Assembly: GCA_028708425.1 (NCBI GenBank) | Contig: JAQVYY010000030.1 | Location: forward strand, 1 to 44,355 | DNA from: Bacteroidales bacterium | GTDB lineage: Bacteria > Bacteroidota > Bacteroidia > Bacteroidales > Tenuifilaceae | Direction: 5' to 3' | DNA: 44,355 bases | In this document: positions 35,651 through 44,230 of the stretch, piece after piece | How positions within the stretch are numbered: position 1 is the stretch's first letter | Layout: every line of letters starts with the position of its first letter | The notes under the pieces: generated by a model | Told to the model about the DNA's origin: nothing | Databases searched by the model: none | The model's input: the letters and a program-made list of their open reading frames with translations, nothing else | Made by a program: the position numbers and the translations under genes

Positions 35651-35911
35651 CTAATTTTCTGCTGGGATAACTGAAACGTACGATTTGTTTTCGGCCTTTT
35701 TGCGGAACGAGATGGTTCCATCAATAAGGGCGAACAGTGTGTGATCTTTTCCCATACCCACGTTTTGACCTGGGTTATGCTTAGTTCCTCTTTGGCGTAC
35801 AATAATATTGCCTGCCTTACAGGTTTGTCCACCGAAAAGTTTTACACCTAATCGTTTACTTTCCGAATCACGTCCGTTACGTGAACTACCAGCTCCTTTC
35901 TTATGTGCCAT
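35651..35911 (-). CDS. rpmA: 50S ribosomal protein bL27
   Basis: An 86-residue bL27 of normal length. The N-terminus [15 protein letters not shown] reaches towards the peptidyl transferase centre in known structures, and [15 protein letters not shown] is the family signature. No N-terminal propeptide of the Firmicutes type is present. It is the second gene of the rplU-rpmA operon, 20 bases after rplU. Confidence 0.97.
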   Translation of the reverse strand: MAHKKGAGSSRNGRDSESKRLGVKLFGGQTCKAGNIIVRQRGTKHNPGQNVGMGKDHTLFALIDGTISFRKKAENKSYVSVIPAEN

Positions 35912-35931
35912 TTCTTAAAACTTTTATGCGG

Positions 35932-36243
35932 TTATGCAATAATATCTGCAATTTGTATTTGGGTAAATTGTTGCCTGTGGCCATTTTTTACCTTATACCC
36001 TTTACGTCTCTTCTTTTTAAAGACAATTACCTTGTCGCCCTTAATATGGTTAACTACTTTGGCGTTTACCTTAGCGTTCTCAATGGTTGGGGCCCCAATG
36101 GTTATTTTTCCTTCGTTGTCAACAAGCAAAACCTTGTCGAAACTCATTTCGGTGCCTTCCTCTGCCTCAAGGCGATGAACAAAAATCTTCTGATCTTTCT
36201 GCACCTTAAATTGCTGTCCTGCAATATCTACAATAGCGTACAT
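35932..36243 (-). CDS. rplU: 50S ribosomal protein bL21
   Basis: A 103-residue bL21, identified by the N-terminal [14 protein letters not shown] and the C-terminal [22 protein letters not shown]-binding stretch. Length is normal. It leads the rplU-rpmA operon and has a clear Bacteroidota-type promoter about 45 bases upstream. Confidence 0.97.
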   Translation of the reverse strand: MYAIVDIAGQQFKVQKDQKIFVHRLEAEEGTEMSFDKVLLVDNEGKITIGAPTIENAKVNAKVVNHIKGDKVIVFKKKRRKGYKVKNGHRQQFTQIQIADIIA

Positions 36244-36283
36244 TATATTATAATATTATGGTGTTCAATACTTTTTGGGTTTG

Positions 36284-36313
36284 CAAAAGTATGAAAGATT
36301 AATTGAATAACAA
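36284..36313 (-). promoter_or_regulatory. Promoter of rplU-rpmA
   Basis: On the minus strand TTG (36313-36311, in a run TTTTTG) is followed after exactly 19 bases by TACTTTTG (36291-36284). This is the best match to the Bacteroidota -33/-7 consensus in the window. Confidence 0.72.
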
Positions 36314-36591
36314 AAATTTGCGAAAATATTTTATCTCTTTTTTTTGAAAGTTGATCTATACCGAGGTGTAATAGTTAATTTATCTATTTGGTTTCAATTT
36401 TTGTTCATCCATGCAGCGTATTAATTAGCCCAAATGTTTTTTGTAAATCTTTATACCATTCTTCCTATTTCTGGGTTGTGAATTTTACTAGCGTAACTAT
36501 AAAGGGCTATTATGAGGCTGTGAATTCTATTTAACAAAAGTACACATTTTTATCTACAAATTCGCCTATTAACATGCTAAAAATGTAACTA

Positions 36592-36764
36592 TTAGCCCGC
36601 ATTATTCATCAAATTTGTTAATGATGAACGCAAATGTTTGTTAATGATGAATGCAAATGCGGGTTACCCCGACAAGGTCGTGTCCAATTTTGGGTAAAAA
36701 GATTGGTGGTGACACTTAGTCGCTGTTGGAGAAAGCAATCATTCGGATGTGTAATTAAAATTAA
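36592..36764 (+). repeat. Copy of the MITE-like element with an internal duplication
   Basis: The left end TTAGCCCGCATTATTCATC is intact. A block of about 24 bases (TTTGTTAATGATGAA, then a GCAAATG end) is present twice in tandem. The right terminal repeat is decayed (GGATGTGTAATTAAAATTAA). It occupies the centre of the 678-base gap between rplU and prfB. The rest of that gap (36314-36591, 36765-36850) is AT-rich with nothing recognised. Confidence 0.82.
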
Positions 36765-36855
36765 GGTGGTTGTCAATGTATTATAAGATGTGGGAATGTT
36801 TTTTTATCGTCGTATAGAATCCTGCTGTAAGCTTGTTTTTTAGAAAATGGGGTGA

Positions 36856-36890
36856 TTTGAACTATCGATGTTGTAAAAGGATTATATTTG
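36856..36890 (+). promoter_or_regulatory. Predicted promoter of prfB
   Basis: TTTG at 36856-36859 and TATATTTG at 36883-36890 match the -33 and -7 motifs, though the spacing of 23 is slightly long. The prfB start is 32 bases downstream. Confidence 0.5.
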
Positions 36891-36921
36891 TACTATTAAA
36901 ATAATAGCAACGGTTTTATTT

Positions 36922-38014
36922 ATGATTACTTCAGACCAGATTAAGGATTGTGTTAAGCGTACGGATGCGCTGAGGAGGCATCTTTGACATTGATAGTAAG
37001 ATTATTCAGCTTGAGGAGGAGGAACAGAAAACTCAAGACCCCACATTTTGGAATAATAGCACCGAGGCCGAGAAGCAACTCAGGGCGATAGCAGAGATAA
37101 AGCACTGGATAACTTCGTATAACGAGGTTAAAACGTTAGTGGAAGACCTGCAGGTACTATTCGATTTTGCTAAGGAGGACGAGGTACCCGAAAGCGAAGT
37201 TCTGGAGCAGTATGAGCTTACGCTTACGCGTATCGAGGATGTTGAAATGATGAACATGCTTCGCAATGAGGAGGATAAGCTGGGGGCAGTTCTTAAAATT
37301 AATTCGGGGGCTGGTGGTACCGATAGCATGGATTGGGCCGATATGCTTATGCGCATGTACGTCCGATGGGGCGAGCGCAATGGCTACAAAACCAAGATTC
37401 TTCATATCCAGGAGGGCGAAGAAGCTGGCATAAAATCGGCTACCATCGAGTATCAGGGTAACCTAGCCTACGGCTTTTTAAAAGGCGAAAATGGGGTTCA
37501 TAGGTTGGTGAGGCTCTCTCCTTTTAATGCCAATGCTAAGCGGCATACCTCGTTCGCATCGGTATTTGTTTCGCCTTTAATTGATGACGATATTGAGATT
37601 AGCATCAATCCCGCCGATATTAAATGGGATACGTACCGCTCTGGAGGTGCGGGCGGGCAGAACGTGAATAAGGTTGAAACGGGAGTTCGCCTGTACCATA
37701 TACCTACTGGAATTGTAGTTGAAAATACTGAAACACGATCACAGAGCAACAATAGGGAGAATGCCATGCGATTGCTTAAATCTCATTTGTACGAGTTGGA
37801 GCTGCGTAAACGCAAAGAAAAGCAGGCCGAGGTAGAAGGAAAAAAAATGAGTATAGAGTGGGGGTCGCAAATCCGAAACTATGTGCTGCATCCATATAAA
37901 TTGGTGAAAGATGTGCGTACAGGGTTTGAAACGGGCAATGTGCAGGATGTTTTAGATGGCAATATTACTCCTTTTATTAAAGACTTTTTAATGAAGTTTG
38001 GCGCAGAGTATTAG
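36922..38014 (+). CDS. prfB: Peptide chain release factor 2, with programmed +1 frameshift
   Basis: RF2 is encoded in two frames. Frame one runs from ATG 36922 for 21 codons to an in-frame TGA at 36985-36987. Reading then resumes one base on, at GAC 36986, to the stop at 38014, giving 363 residues. The shift site is the classical CTT-TGA-C with AGGAGG at 36973-36978, three bases before the CTT codon. SPF (residues 199-201), the UGA-recognition tripeptide, and GGQ (244-246), the hydrolysis motif methylated by PrmC, are at expected positions. The frameshift autoregulates RF2: scarce RF2 slows termination at the TGA and favours shifting. An annotation beginning inside the second frame (such as ATG 37139) would lose 72 residues. 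Confidence 0.96.
36973..36988 (+). promoter_or_regulatory. RF2 programmed +1 ribosomal frameshift site
   Basis: AGGAGG, then CAT, then CTT TGA C. The Shine-Dalgarno-like element, the slippery CTT and the poor-context TGA stop match the E. coli prfB site in spacing. Confidence 0.95.
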
Positions 38015-38110
38015 ATTGATAAATTGCGATTTGTTTTTTGTGGTAAATTTCATGCTGGTAATATGGTGTTCTGCGTTCCCTATTTTAATTAGTTGTACTT
38101 AAACCATAAT

Positions 38111-38665
38111 ATGATGAAAAAGATAAGCTTAGTATTAGTTGCCATTATGGCAAGTGCTTTATCATCGTGCGTAACCCACTATTTTGCCGAGCCTGTTCCC
38201 ACCGATGCGAAGGATTATTCTTACATACCTAAAGCCATGCAGGGTTCCTGGGCAACGGAAAACGAGCTCCACACAATAGGTAAGAATAAATGGATTAGTG
38301 AAGAGGTCGATTCGCTGGGAAACAAAACCACAACCGTTGAGTTTGAGCTTTCAGATAGCTTGATTGTTAAGCGATTTAAGCGATATTACTTTTTTAACAG
38401 CCTGGAAAAGAATGGCTACTGGGCTGTTTATTTTGGGTTTAAACAGGGCAATCGCTTCTTTATCATGGGGCTGGGTGATGATGACACCATTACGTTGGCT
38501 AGCTCTATCGAATTACTGCCAGATTCAATCTGTAATGATAACGAGCATTATTTTAACACCCCTTTCACCAAAAAGCTAATGAAAAAGTTTATTGCTGACG
38601 GTGGGTTTGCCGATACGCTAATTGTGTTTGATATTGGTACCCGAAAGATAGAAAAATTGTATTAG
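38111..38665 (+). CDS. Hypothetical lipoprotein
   Basis: A 184-residue protein starting at ATG 38111 (a TTG six codons upstream is less likely). The signal MMKKISLVLVAIMASALSSC gives Cys20 as the lipidation site. The mature part is beta-rich with an AMQGSWATENEL segment and a KRFKRYYFFNSLEKNGYW stretch, suggesting a small lipocalin-like or immunoglobulin-like fold, but no family is recognised. It stands alone between prfB and the convergent receptor gene, five bases from the latter's end. Confidence 0.72.
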   Translation: MMKKISLVLVAIMASALSSCVTHYFAEPVPTDAKDYSYIPKAMQGSWATENELHTIGKNKWISEEVDSLGNKTTTVEFELSDSLIVKRFKRYYFFNSLEKNGYWAVYFGFKQGNRFFIMGLGDDDTITLASSIELLPDSICNDNEHYFNTPFTKKLMKKFIADGGFADTLIVFDIGTRKIEKLY

Positions 38666-38670
38666 CCTAA

Positions 38671-41085
38671 CTAAAACCTGTACTGGTAGCCTATTCGTAC
38701 TACCTGAGTTTCGTAGTAATCATCGGAAATCAGATTAAAGGTTGTGCCGTCAATCTCATACCGCATTACAAGGGTATTTAGAATATCGCTGGCATTTATG
38801 AATAGCTCCCCCTTGCCATTCTGTATCTTCTTGGTTAAACCTGCATCAATAGAGTAACGGGCAAGTATTTTTCCCTGCGGAATAATATCCGGAGCAAGAT
38901 AAATGCCTGTTATCTGGAGTTCGGTGTCTTTTAGGATTTTAGCAATCAGATTGACCTTTGCATTACCTGCAATAATAGTTTGCTCCTCCCCAGTAAACGA
39001 AACATTGTTTGGATAAGCGTTTACAATCGTAAAAGCGCTAATGCTATTCCGATAAACATTACCATTGGCGTTAAGCCTTATTTTGCTCCCCAGCTGCTGG
39101 TTTAGCACAAGCTCTATCCCCGTGTTTTGCCCCTTATCGGCATTCTGGTTAACCTGAGCCAGCAGGTTTGACGATGGCACCTCAGTTATTATCTTAGTTA
39201 GTATGCTGGTTGACATCCTATGATAAGCTGCGCTGTACAGGTATCCACCATCCCACGATTGCCTAAACCCCAACTCAACCGACTGGGTAAACTGAGGTTG
39301 TAGGTTTGGATTACCCATTGAGAGAATTTCGGGACTTGCATAGGTAGGAAACGTTCTTAACTCCTTCTCCTCTGGCCTATCTACACGCCTATTGTAGAAT
39401 ACCGATATTCTGCTACTATTACTAATTAGCCAGGTAGCCCTAACACTTGGGAACGGGTCGATATAATCAAACCCTGTACTACTATAAACACTATGGTTCG
39501 GATCGACTAAATAGTCAACATTTGCATACTCTAACCTAAGACCTGCCTCAAGTTCAATTTTTTTACGCTCATAAATATAAGTTCCGTAAACTGCCGAAAG
39601 CCACTCCCTGTACTCTGCGCTCCCTGCAAGACCTGGATCGAGTATCGAATTATCGCCGGGCTTAAAGTAAATATTGTTTGGAAAAACCCTTGCGCGTTGC
39701 TTTGTCCCTACCTCGAGCCTACCCGATTTTAATGGCTTTGAGTAATCAACCGTCAGGTCGAAAATATTCTCGTCGGCCAGTAAGCCTGTAGTATCTGTCC
39801 CTATTAAATCAGGATTATACTGTCTATTTGTGAAATGGAACACCTCATCCTTACGCCGGAACGAATAGTTAAACGATGAAACTAGGCTGTGCCCTGGCTG
39901 GTTGAACGAGTGCTTGTGCGTAACGGTTGCGAACAGGGTTTGATTTACCTCATTTTCATAGTACTGCCACAGGCGTAATCTGTTGCCATCAGCATCATCG
40001 TAGGGTATGTCGCCCAAGTCGGTGTACTCTCTATGGTTAAATAGCGCCGAGAAGGTAAACGTATTTCGCTTATTTGGATTGAAGTCTACTCCAGCTTTTA
40101 TATTGTATATGGGTTGCGTTCTGTTTTCGAGAAATTGCTGATTTACCCTATCGCCATTATCGTAGCTGCGTAGCGTGAACTCATTCTTCATCATTTGCTT
40201 GTGGTACAGCAAATCGGCTTGGGCGTAAAAGTTTGTTTTCTCACGCTTATAGTTTGCCGAAAATGAGGGGTTTATTTTCGGGGTAAACCGATACTGATCG
40301 CGAATGCCCGCTACGTTGGGCTCTTTTTCGGCTAAGGATCCTAGCCCGAGGGTAAAACCCGCCTTGCCGTTCCATCCAGACTCCTGCTCTTTTTTAAACA
40401 CAATATTAACTATCCCTGCCATACCGCTGGCATCATACTTTGCCGAGGGGTTATTAATAATCTCGATGGATGCTATTGCCGAAGCTGGGATGTTATCGAG
40501 ACCCGATTGGGAACCCATTCCGGTTATGGCGGTTTGCTTTCCATCAAGTAGGATGGTTACCTTATCGCTGCCGCGCAGAAAAATTTTTCCTTCCCTGTCG
40601 ATGGTAACACCCGGTAGGTTCTGCATAACCTGTAAAACCGACCCGCCCTGCTGGCTAAGGTTATCATCAATTGCAAATGATTTCTTATCCATTTTTGATG
40701 AAACCTCTATTCTTGTGGCGGTTACGGTAACCCCCTCGATTTCCGTTGCGGATTCTTTTAGAAAGATGGTACCCAAATCGAGGAAGCTATTCAACCTCCC
40801 AACATGTACGGGTATGTTTTGCTCTAAATAGCCAATGTACGATACCCTAATAGAGTAGTCGCCTGTGGCTAGCTCATCAAGGGCGAATAGGCCTTTTTCA
40901 TTAGTTATTGTACCCGTAAAAAATGCTCCGTCGGTACCAGTAACGGTTAGATTTACGTAGGGTAGTGGCTCTTTTGTTTGTTCGTCGCGAATAAGGCCCG
41001 AAACAACGGCATTGTTTACCTGTGCAAACGAAGAGATAAAGATTGATAGAAGAATCGCTAGGATGGAGTACTTTTTTAGCAGCAT
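38671..41085 (-). CDS. TonB-dependent-receptor-like outer-membrane beta-barrel protein
   Basis: An 804-residue outer-membrane protein: signal peptide (1-21, ending SFAQ), CarboxypepD_reg-like domain (about 25-108, SGLIRDEQTKEPLPYVNL), plug domain (about 115-225, with VLQVMQNLPGVTIDREGKIFLRGSDKVTILLDGK), and a large barrel ending in an aromatic strand (VRIGYQYRF). The barrel belongs to the 'outer membrane beta-barrel family' (OMP_b-brl_3) group rather than SusC. It lacks an adjacent SusD gene and no TonB box is evident. Transport substrate is unknown. It is alone on its strand here. Confidence 0.9.
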   Translation of the reverse strand: MLLKKYSILAILLSIFISSFAQVNNAVVSGLIRDEQTKEPLPYVNLTVTGTDGAFFTGTITNEKGLFALDELATGDYSIRVSYIGYLEQNIPVHVGRLNSFLDLGTIFLKESATEIEGVTVTATRIEVSSKMDKKSFAIDDNLSQQGGSVLQVMQNLPGVTIDREGKIFLRGSDKVTILLDGKQTAITGMGSQSGLDNIPASAIASIEIINNPSAKYDASGMAGIVNIVFKKEQESGWNGKAGFTLGLGSLAEKEPNVAGIRDQYRFTPKINPSFSANYKREKTNFYAQADLLYHKQMMKNEFTLRSYDNGDRVNQQFLENRTQPIYNIKAGVDFNPNKRNTFTFSALFNHREYTDLGDIPYDDADGNRLRLWQYYENEVNQTLFATVTHKHSFNQPGHSLVSSFNYSFRRKDEVFHFTNRQYNPDLIGTDTTGLLADENIFDLTVDYSKPLKSGRLEVGTKQRARVFPNNIYFKPGDNSILDPGLAGSAEYREWLSAVYGTYIYERKKIELEAGLRLEYANVDYLVDPNHSVYSSTGFDYIDPFPSVRATWLISNSSRISVFYNRRVDRPEEKELRTFPTYASPEILSMGNPNLQPQFTQSVELGFRQSWDGGYLYSAAYHRMSTSILTKIITEVPSSNLLAQVNQNADKGQNTGIELVLNQQLGSKIRLNANGNVYRNSISAFTIVNAYPNNVSFTGEEQTIIAGNAKVNLIAKILKDTELQITGIYLAPDIIPQGKILARYSIDAGLTKKIQNGKGELFINASDILNTLVMRYEIDGTTFNLISDDYYETQVVRIGYQYRF

Positions 41086-41203
41086 ATTTTTCTTTTAGAT
41101 GATTTCTTGGTGTTTAAAACAGTATTTAGGAGAAATAGTTCATTTGTATTACTAGTTGAAAATTTAGCTTGGCTATCCATTGTAATGCCTATTGCTTAAC
41201 GTG

Positions 41204-41286
41204 TTAACCTGCATTTTTCATCCAGCTTGTTAAAGTTGAGTGCAAATGCGGGTTGCTCTGGCTTGGTTGAGCCCAGCTTTGGGTGG
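41204..41286 (+). repeat. Truncated, diverged copy of the MITE-like element
   Basis: Left end TTAACCTGCATTTTTCATC, then TGCAAATGCGGGTTG and GAGCCCAGCTTTGGGT, clearly aligned to the consensus but with more substitutions than the other copies and no right end. It lies between the receptor gene and the restriction-modification genes; the remaining bases of the 283-base gap show nothing. Confidence 0.72.
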
Positions 41287-41368
41287 CATGGCCAGGCCGA
41301 AATGCCCAGCAGATAGGTGTGAGGGGTTTAGAGATGAAAATACCTCTTTATCCACTCGACTTTATCTA

Positions 41369-42142
41369 CTATAAAATTCCGTTCCGTTCAATTTGTCCGA
41401 TCAAATATTGTATTTCAAGTGGTTTTGACCAATTCCGATGTATCATTCTGTGGCAATTTGAACAAACTGGGACTAAATTTTTTAAAGCATTTTCTAACGT
41501 ATTTTCAATTTCCGAATCTTTATATTGGAATATTGGTTTTGTATGATGAATTTCAATAAATCCTTTTCCAATTTCAGCACCATAAAAGTTTTCAAAATCG
41601 AAAGAACAACACTTACAAGCAATGTGTCCGTCTTTCGTGAAATGCTCGATAGCATAATTTCTTAACTTTGTAGACCTTTCGTAGACTTTAACTTGAGCGA
41701 TTTTTTTTATACCTTCTTGAATAATAATATTTTCGTCAAATACTAATCTTTTCTTTTTGCCCTTTTCTGATTCAAGTTCTTTAAGGTTCTTTTTGATATC
41801 TACATATTCAAAATCGTTTACAAGTAAATATTTTAAGATCTCTTGATTGCGTTTTAAATGCTTTTTTCCATCGCTAGTAATTTCCACAAATCCTTTTCTC
41901 GCGTCTCCTTTATATTGAGCATAACCAAACCTTTCAAATGTTTCGTGAGCCTTTAGGTTTCGAACTTTTTGTGAAAACTTATCGTCACTTCTACCAGAAA
42001 GTATGTCTAAGTCTTCCCCACTTGGTTTCATAATTAATCGAAGTTTTTCGATAAGTTTTGATGATGTAATTCTACCACCATTTAACTTCATTAAGTAAAG
42101 AGATGGTAAAATAAGTTCGGTTTCGGTTATTCTTTTTGCCAT
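41369..42142 (-). CDS. HNH endonuclease, probable restriction enzyme
   Basis: A 257-residue protein. The N-terminal part (about 1-110) resembles a winged-helix DNA-binding module found in restriction endonucleases. The C-terminal HNH domain has zinc-type cysteines Cys176/Cys179 and Cys227/Cys230 and the catalytic His199-His200 (EIHHTKP) and CSNCHRMIH. It starts at ATG 42142, sharing one base with the TAA of the adenine methyltransferase gene, so the two are coupled. This makes it the likely cognate endonuclease of a type II restriction-modification system; the recognition site cannot be read from sequence. The pair is AT-rich compared with the neighbouring housekeeping genes. Confidence 0.85.
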   Translation of the reverse strand: MAKRITETELILPSLYLMKLNGGRITSSKLIEKLRLIMKPSGEDLDILSGRSDDKFSQKVRNLKAHETFERFGYAQYKGDARKGFVEITSDGKKHLKRNQEILKYLLVNDFEYVDIKKNLKELESEKGKKKRLVFDENIIIQEGIKKIAQVKVYERSTKLRNYAIEHFTKDGHIACKCCSFDFENFYGAEIGKGFIEIHHTKPIFQYKDSEIENTLENALKNLVPVCSNCHRMIHRNWSKPLEIQYLIGQIERNGIL

Positions 42143-43341
42143 TAATAGTTTGTGATTAAAAGATGTTCAGCCTCTTTATTGTTTCTGTTCATAAAGCTTA
42201 CTAAATATGTTTTGTCGAAAGTTGATATTTTAACGCTTCGATGGGCGTATAAATTTAGAATAAAGTCAGTGTTTTTTATAATCATCATCCACTTGGCCTT
42301 ACATTTATTAATTAAACAATCTGCAAGTCTTTGTTGGTCTATTTTAGTAAAATCATTTTGAGCATAAGTGCTGAATTCTGTATCATAAGGCGGGTCTATA
42401 AAAACAAAATCCTTTTCAGCTGGTTGGTGAATTCTAAAAAAGTCGGCAAAGTCGGCATTTACAATACTGGTTTTTGACAACAATTCTTTTAAAGGTTCTG
42501 ATTTTAGATATTCAACTTTCTTTCTAAAGTTTTTATTGTTGTAAGCAATTCCACCATAAGGAACATTGAATTCTCCTTTTGCATTGTAACGGAACATTCC
42601 AGAATACGCATAATTCCGAATGAATAGGAATATCGCCGTATAGAACGCTCGATTCAGCGCGTATTTCTCATGAAAATTATAAATATGTCTAAAGTGCATA
42701 TAAAAAGCACTTTTCAATGCCGTTTCTATATTATCCAGAATATCTTTGTCAGGTAATTTTCCTTTTTCCTTTTCAAGGGCTTTCATTCGCGACGTTTTAC
42801 GAACCAAGTTTTTCTTTATTTCTTTTAGAAAATTTTCAATGTTAAAATTGAAATATGAGGAAAAAAGTCCGTTAAACTCTTTGGAGTTTTTTAATATAAA
42901 CTCGTAGATTTTATTAGACAAAATATCTTTAGATATTTTGTTACAGGCGAAATCTTTATAGGTTTTTATAAAAAAATTTTGATTGGTTTCTGAAATATCT
43001 CCTAAAACCTCCCAATTCTGAATTATCTCGTCAATTGCCTCAAAAAATATTTCTCTGTCATCGGAAACTATGATTTTATATAAATCAATTAGCTCGTGTG
43101 CCTTGTCGTTTATAAAATATTTTTTTGCTTGTATTGCAGTGTAAACTGAACCGCCACCAACAAAAGGTTCGTAGTAATTTTCAAAATAATCGGGAAGATT
43201 GGGAATGATATACTTCAATTCCTGCTCTTTTCCGCCAGCCCATTTTACGAGCGGTTCAAGTTTTCGCTCCTTTGTATAATTGGCAAAGCTTAAATTTATT
43301 TGATTGTATGTTACAGCTGGTTCTTCTAAAATCCTATTCAT
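42142..43341 (-). CDS. D12-class adenine-specific DNA methyltransferase (Dam/DpnM type)
   Basis: A 399-residue N6-adenine methyltransferase. The motif order is that of the alpha/D12 class: motif X VKWAGGK (residues 32-38), SAM-binding FVGGG (60-64), a long target-recognition stretch, and the catalytic DPPY at Asp316-Tyr319. Dam and M.DpnII are about 280 residues; this one has about 100 extra residues between the SAM motif and DPPY, rich in Lys and Glu, probably an enlarged target-recognition domain. The overlapping HNH endonuclease indicates a restriction-modification system rather than an orphan Dam. Recognition of GATC-like sites is possible but unproven. Confidence 0.9.
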   Translation of the reverse strand: MNRILEEPAVTYNQINLSFANYTKERKLEPLVKWAGGKEQELKYIIPNLPDYFENYYEPFVGGGSVYTAIQAKKYFINDKAHELIDLYKIIVSDDREIFFEAIDEIIQNWEVLGDISETNQNFFIKTYKDFACNKISKDILSNKIYEFILKNSKEFNGLFSSYFNFNIENFLKEIKKNLVRKTSRMKALEKEKGKLPDKDILDNIETALKSAFYMHFRHIYNFHEKYALNRAFYTAIFLFIRNYAYSGMFRYNAKGEFNVPYGGIAYNNKNFRKKVEYLKSEPLKELLSKTSIVNADFADFFRIHQPAEKDFVFIDPPYDTEFSTYAQNDFTKIDQQRLADCLINKCKAKWMMIIKNTDFILNLYAHRSVKISTFDKTYLVSFMNRNNKEAEHLLITNY

Positions 43342-43434
43342 AATGCAAATCTAATGATTTTAGAATTAACTTATCTGATTTCCAATTAAGTTCTTGAATT
43401 CAGGGTGATTTTATAACGGATGGTGGGCATGCAA

Positions 43435-43453
43435 TGTTGTGGAGTTCACAACA
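43435..43453. repeat. Small hairpin in the spacer between methyltransferase and toxin genes
   Basis: TGTTGTG pairs with CACAACA around a GAGTT loop. The surrounding spacer (43342-43548) has higher G+C than the flanking accessory genes and contains no open frame of interest; it looks like an intergenic repeat of another kind, but only one copy is in the window. Confidence 0.5.
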
Positions 43454-43548
43454 GCGTTTCCATCCTACGCTACAACCCATATTGATGGTACCAAGCCCCG
43501 AGGATCGATGAAACCGCTATATTTTATACCCGTTGCAGCAGGCTGGCT

Positions 43549-44010
43549 TTAAATTTCGTTGCTTTTTTTTAAGATTTCTTTTTCAATCATCGGAGATAAT
43601 CTAAAACCTGCGGCTTTCAATTTCTCAACATAGGCTTTTACCTCGGTAATTAGACCCACCTTTTTTGCTTTAAATAGAATTCCTAAAGTTCCGGAAATTC
43701 TAAACCCTAATCTCTCTGCTTCTTTTCTCCTTTTTAAGTCATCAAGAATTAGTAAAACGTTAACTTTTTCCAACGCAAGAGCTATTACAGAAGCTTCACC
43801 CAAGTCGAGATAAAGGTCAAGTAATTGTTGATATTTTTTATTTTTAACGTTTTCTATTCTAACCCATTCAGGGAGACTCTCTCCAAATTCAAGGGCAATT
43901 TCTTGAGTAATATAAATTTCTTCGTATAATTCTTTCAACAGTTCAATTGCGTCTATTTTTGAAAGAGCAATCAAACAAGTTGTATTCGCAATTACAGTGA
44001 TATTAGGCAT
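43549..44010 (-). CDS. DUF3368 PIN-like toxin
   Basis: A 153-residue protein starting at ATG 44010, within the end of the antitoxin gene (8-base overlap); a TTG two codons upstream is an alternative. The fold is a PIN-like RNase domain of the DUF3368 family: VIANTTCLIALSKI at the N-terminus, GEASVIALA in the middle and LILDDLKRRKEAERLG before the last strand. The first metal-binding aspartate of classical PIN domains is Asn9 here, as in some other DUF3368 proteins, so catalysis may differ. Paired with a UPF0175 protein, it is a predicted type II toxin-antitoxin toxin. The target is unknown. Confidence 0.85.
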   Translation of the reverse strand: MPNITVIANTTCLIALSKIDAIELLKELYEEIYITQEIALEFGESLPEWVRIENVKNKKYQQLLDLYLDLGEASVIALALEKVNVLLILDDLKRRKEAERLGFRISGTLGILFKAKKVGLITEVKAYVEKLKAAGFRLSPMIEKEILKKSNEI

Positions 44011-44230
44011 TTGCAATGTCTTTATCTAGGTCTTCTATAGATTGACTAAATAATGAAACTTTGTACTTACCTAGAATTTCTATAAATGCTCGTTTCGATA
44101 TGCCAACCATTTTTGCTGCTTGTCCTGCGGAAACAAGTCCATCTTCATACATTTTTGATGCAACATAAGCTGAAAAATCAAATGCTTTCAAGTTTATATT
44201 CTCAGGTATGTTCAATATGACCTTATTCAT
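44003..44230 (-). CDS. UPF0175-family antitoxin
   Basis: A 75-residue protein of the UPF0175 family, with the diagnostic EDGLVSAGQAAKMVGISKRAFIEILGKYKV segment that forms a helix-turn-helix. Family members are predicted antitoxins of DUF3368 toxins. Its stop overlaps the toxin ATG by eight bases, so both proteins come from one transcript with the antitoxin first. The region upstream (44231-44355) has only an imperfect inverted repeat, with AACGCTAAG and CTTAGCGTT 46 bases apart. Confidence 0.86.
   Translation of the reverse strand: MNKVILNIPENINLKAFDFSAYVASKMYEDGLVSAGQAAKMVGISKRAFIEILGKYKVSLFSQSIEDLDKDIANA

Noticed and set aside
35881-36294. 137-codon plus-strand open frame opposite rplU
   Set aside because: It is antisense to rplU and its promoter, and its sequence shows no family.
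37139-38014. A 291-residue RF2 beginning at ATG 37139
   Set aside because: The true gene begins at 36922 and uses the frameshift at 36985; domain 1 of RF2 would otherwise be mostly missing.
40304-40831. 175-codon plus-strand open frame opposite the TonB-type receptor
   Set aside because: It is antisense to a well-supported coding region, with no recognisable domain.
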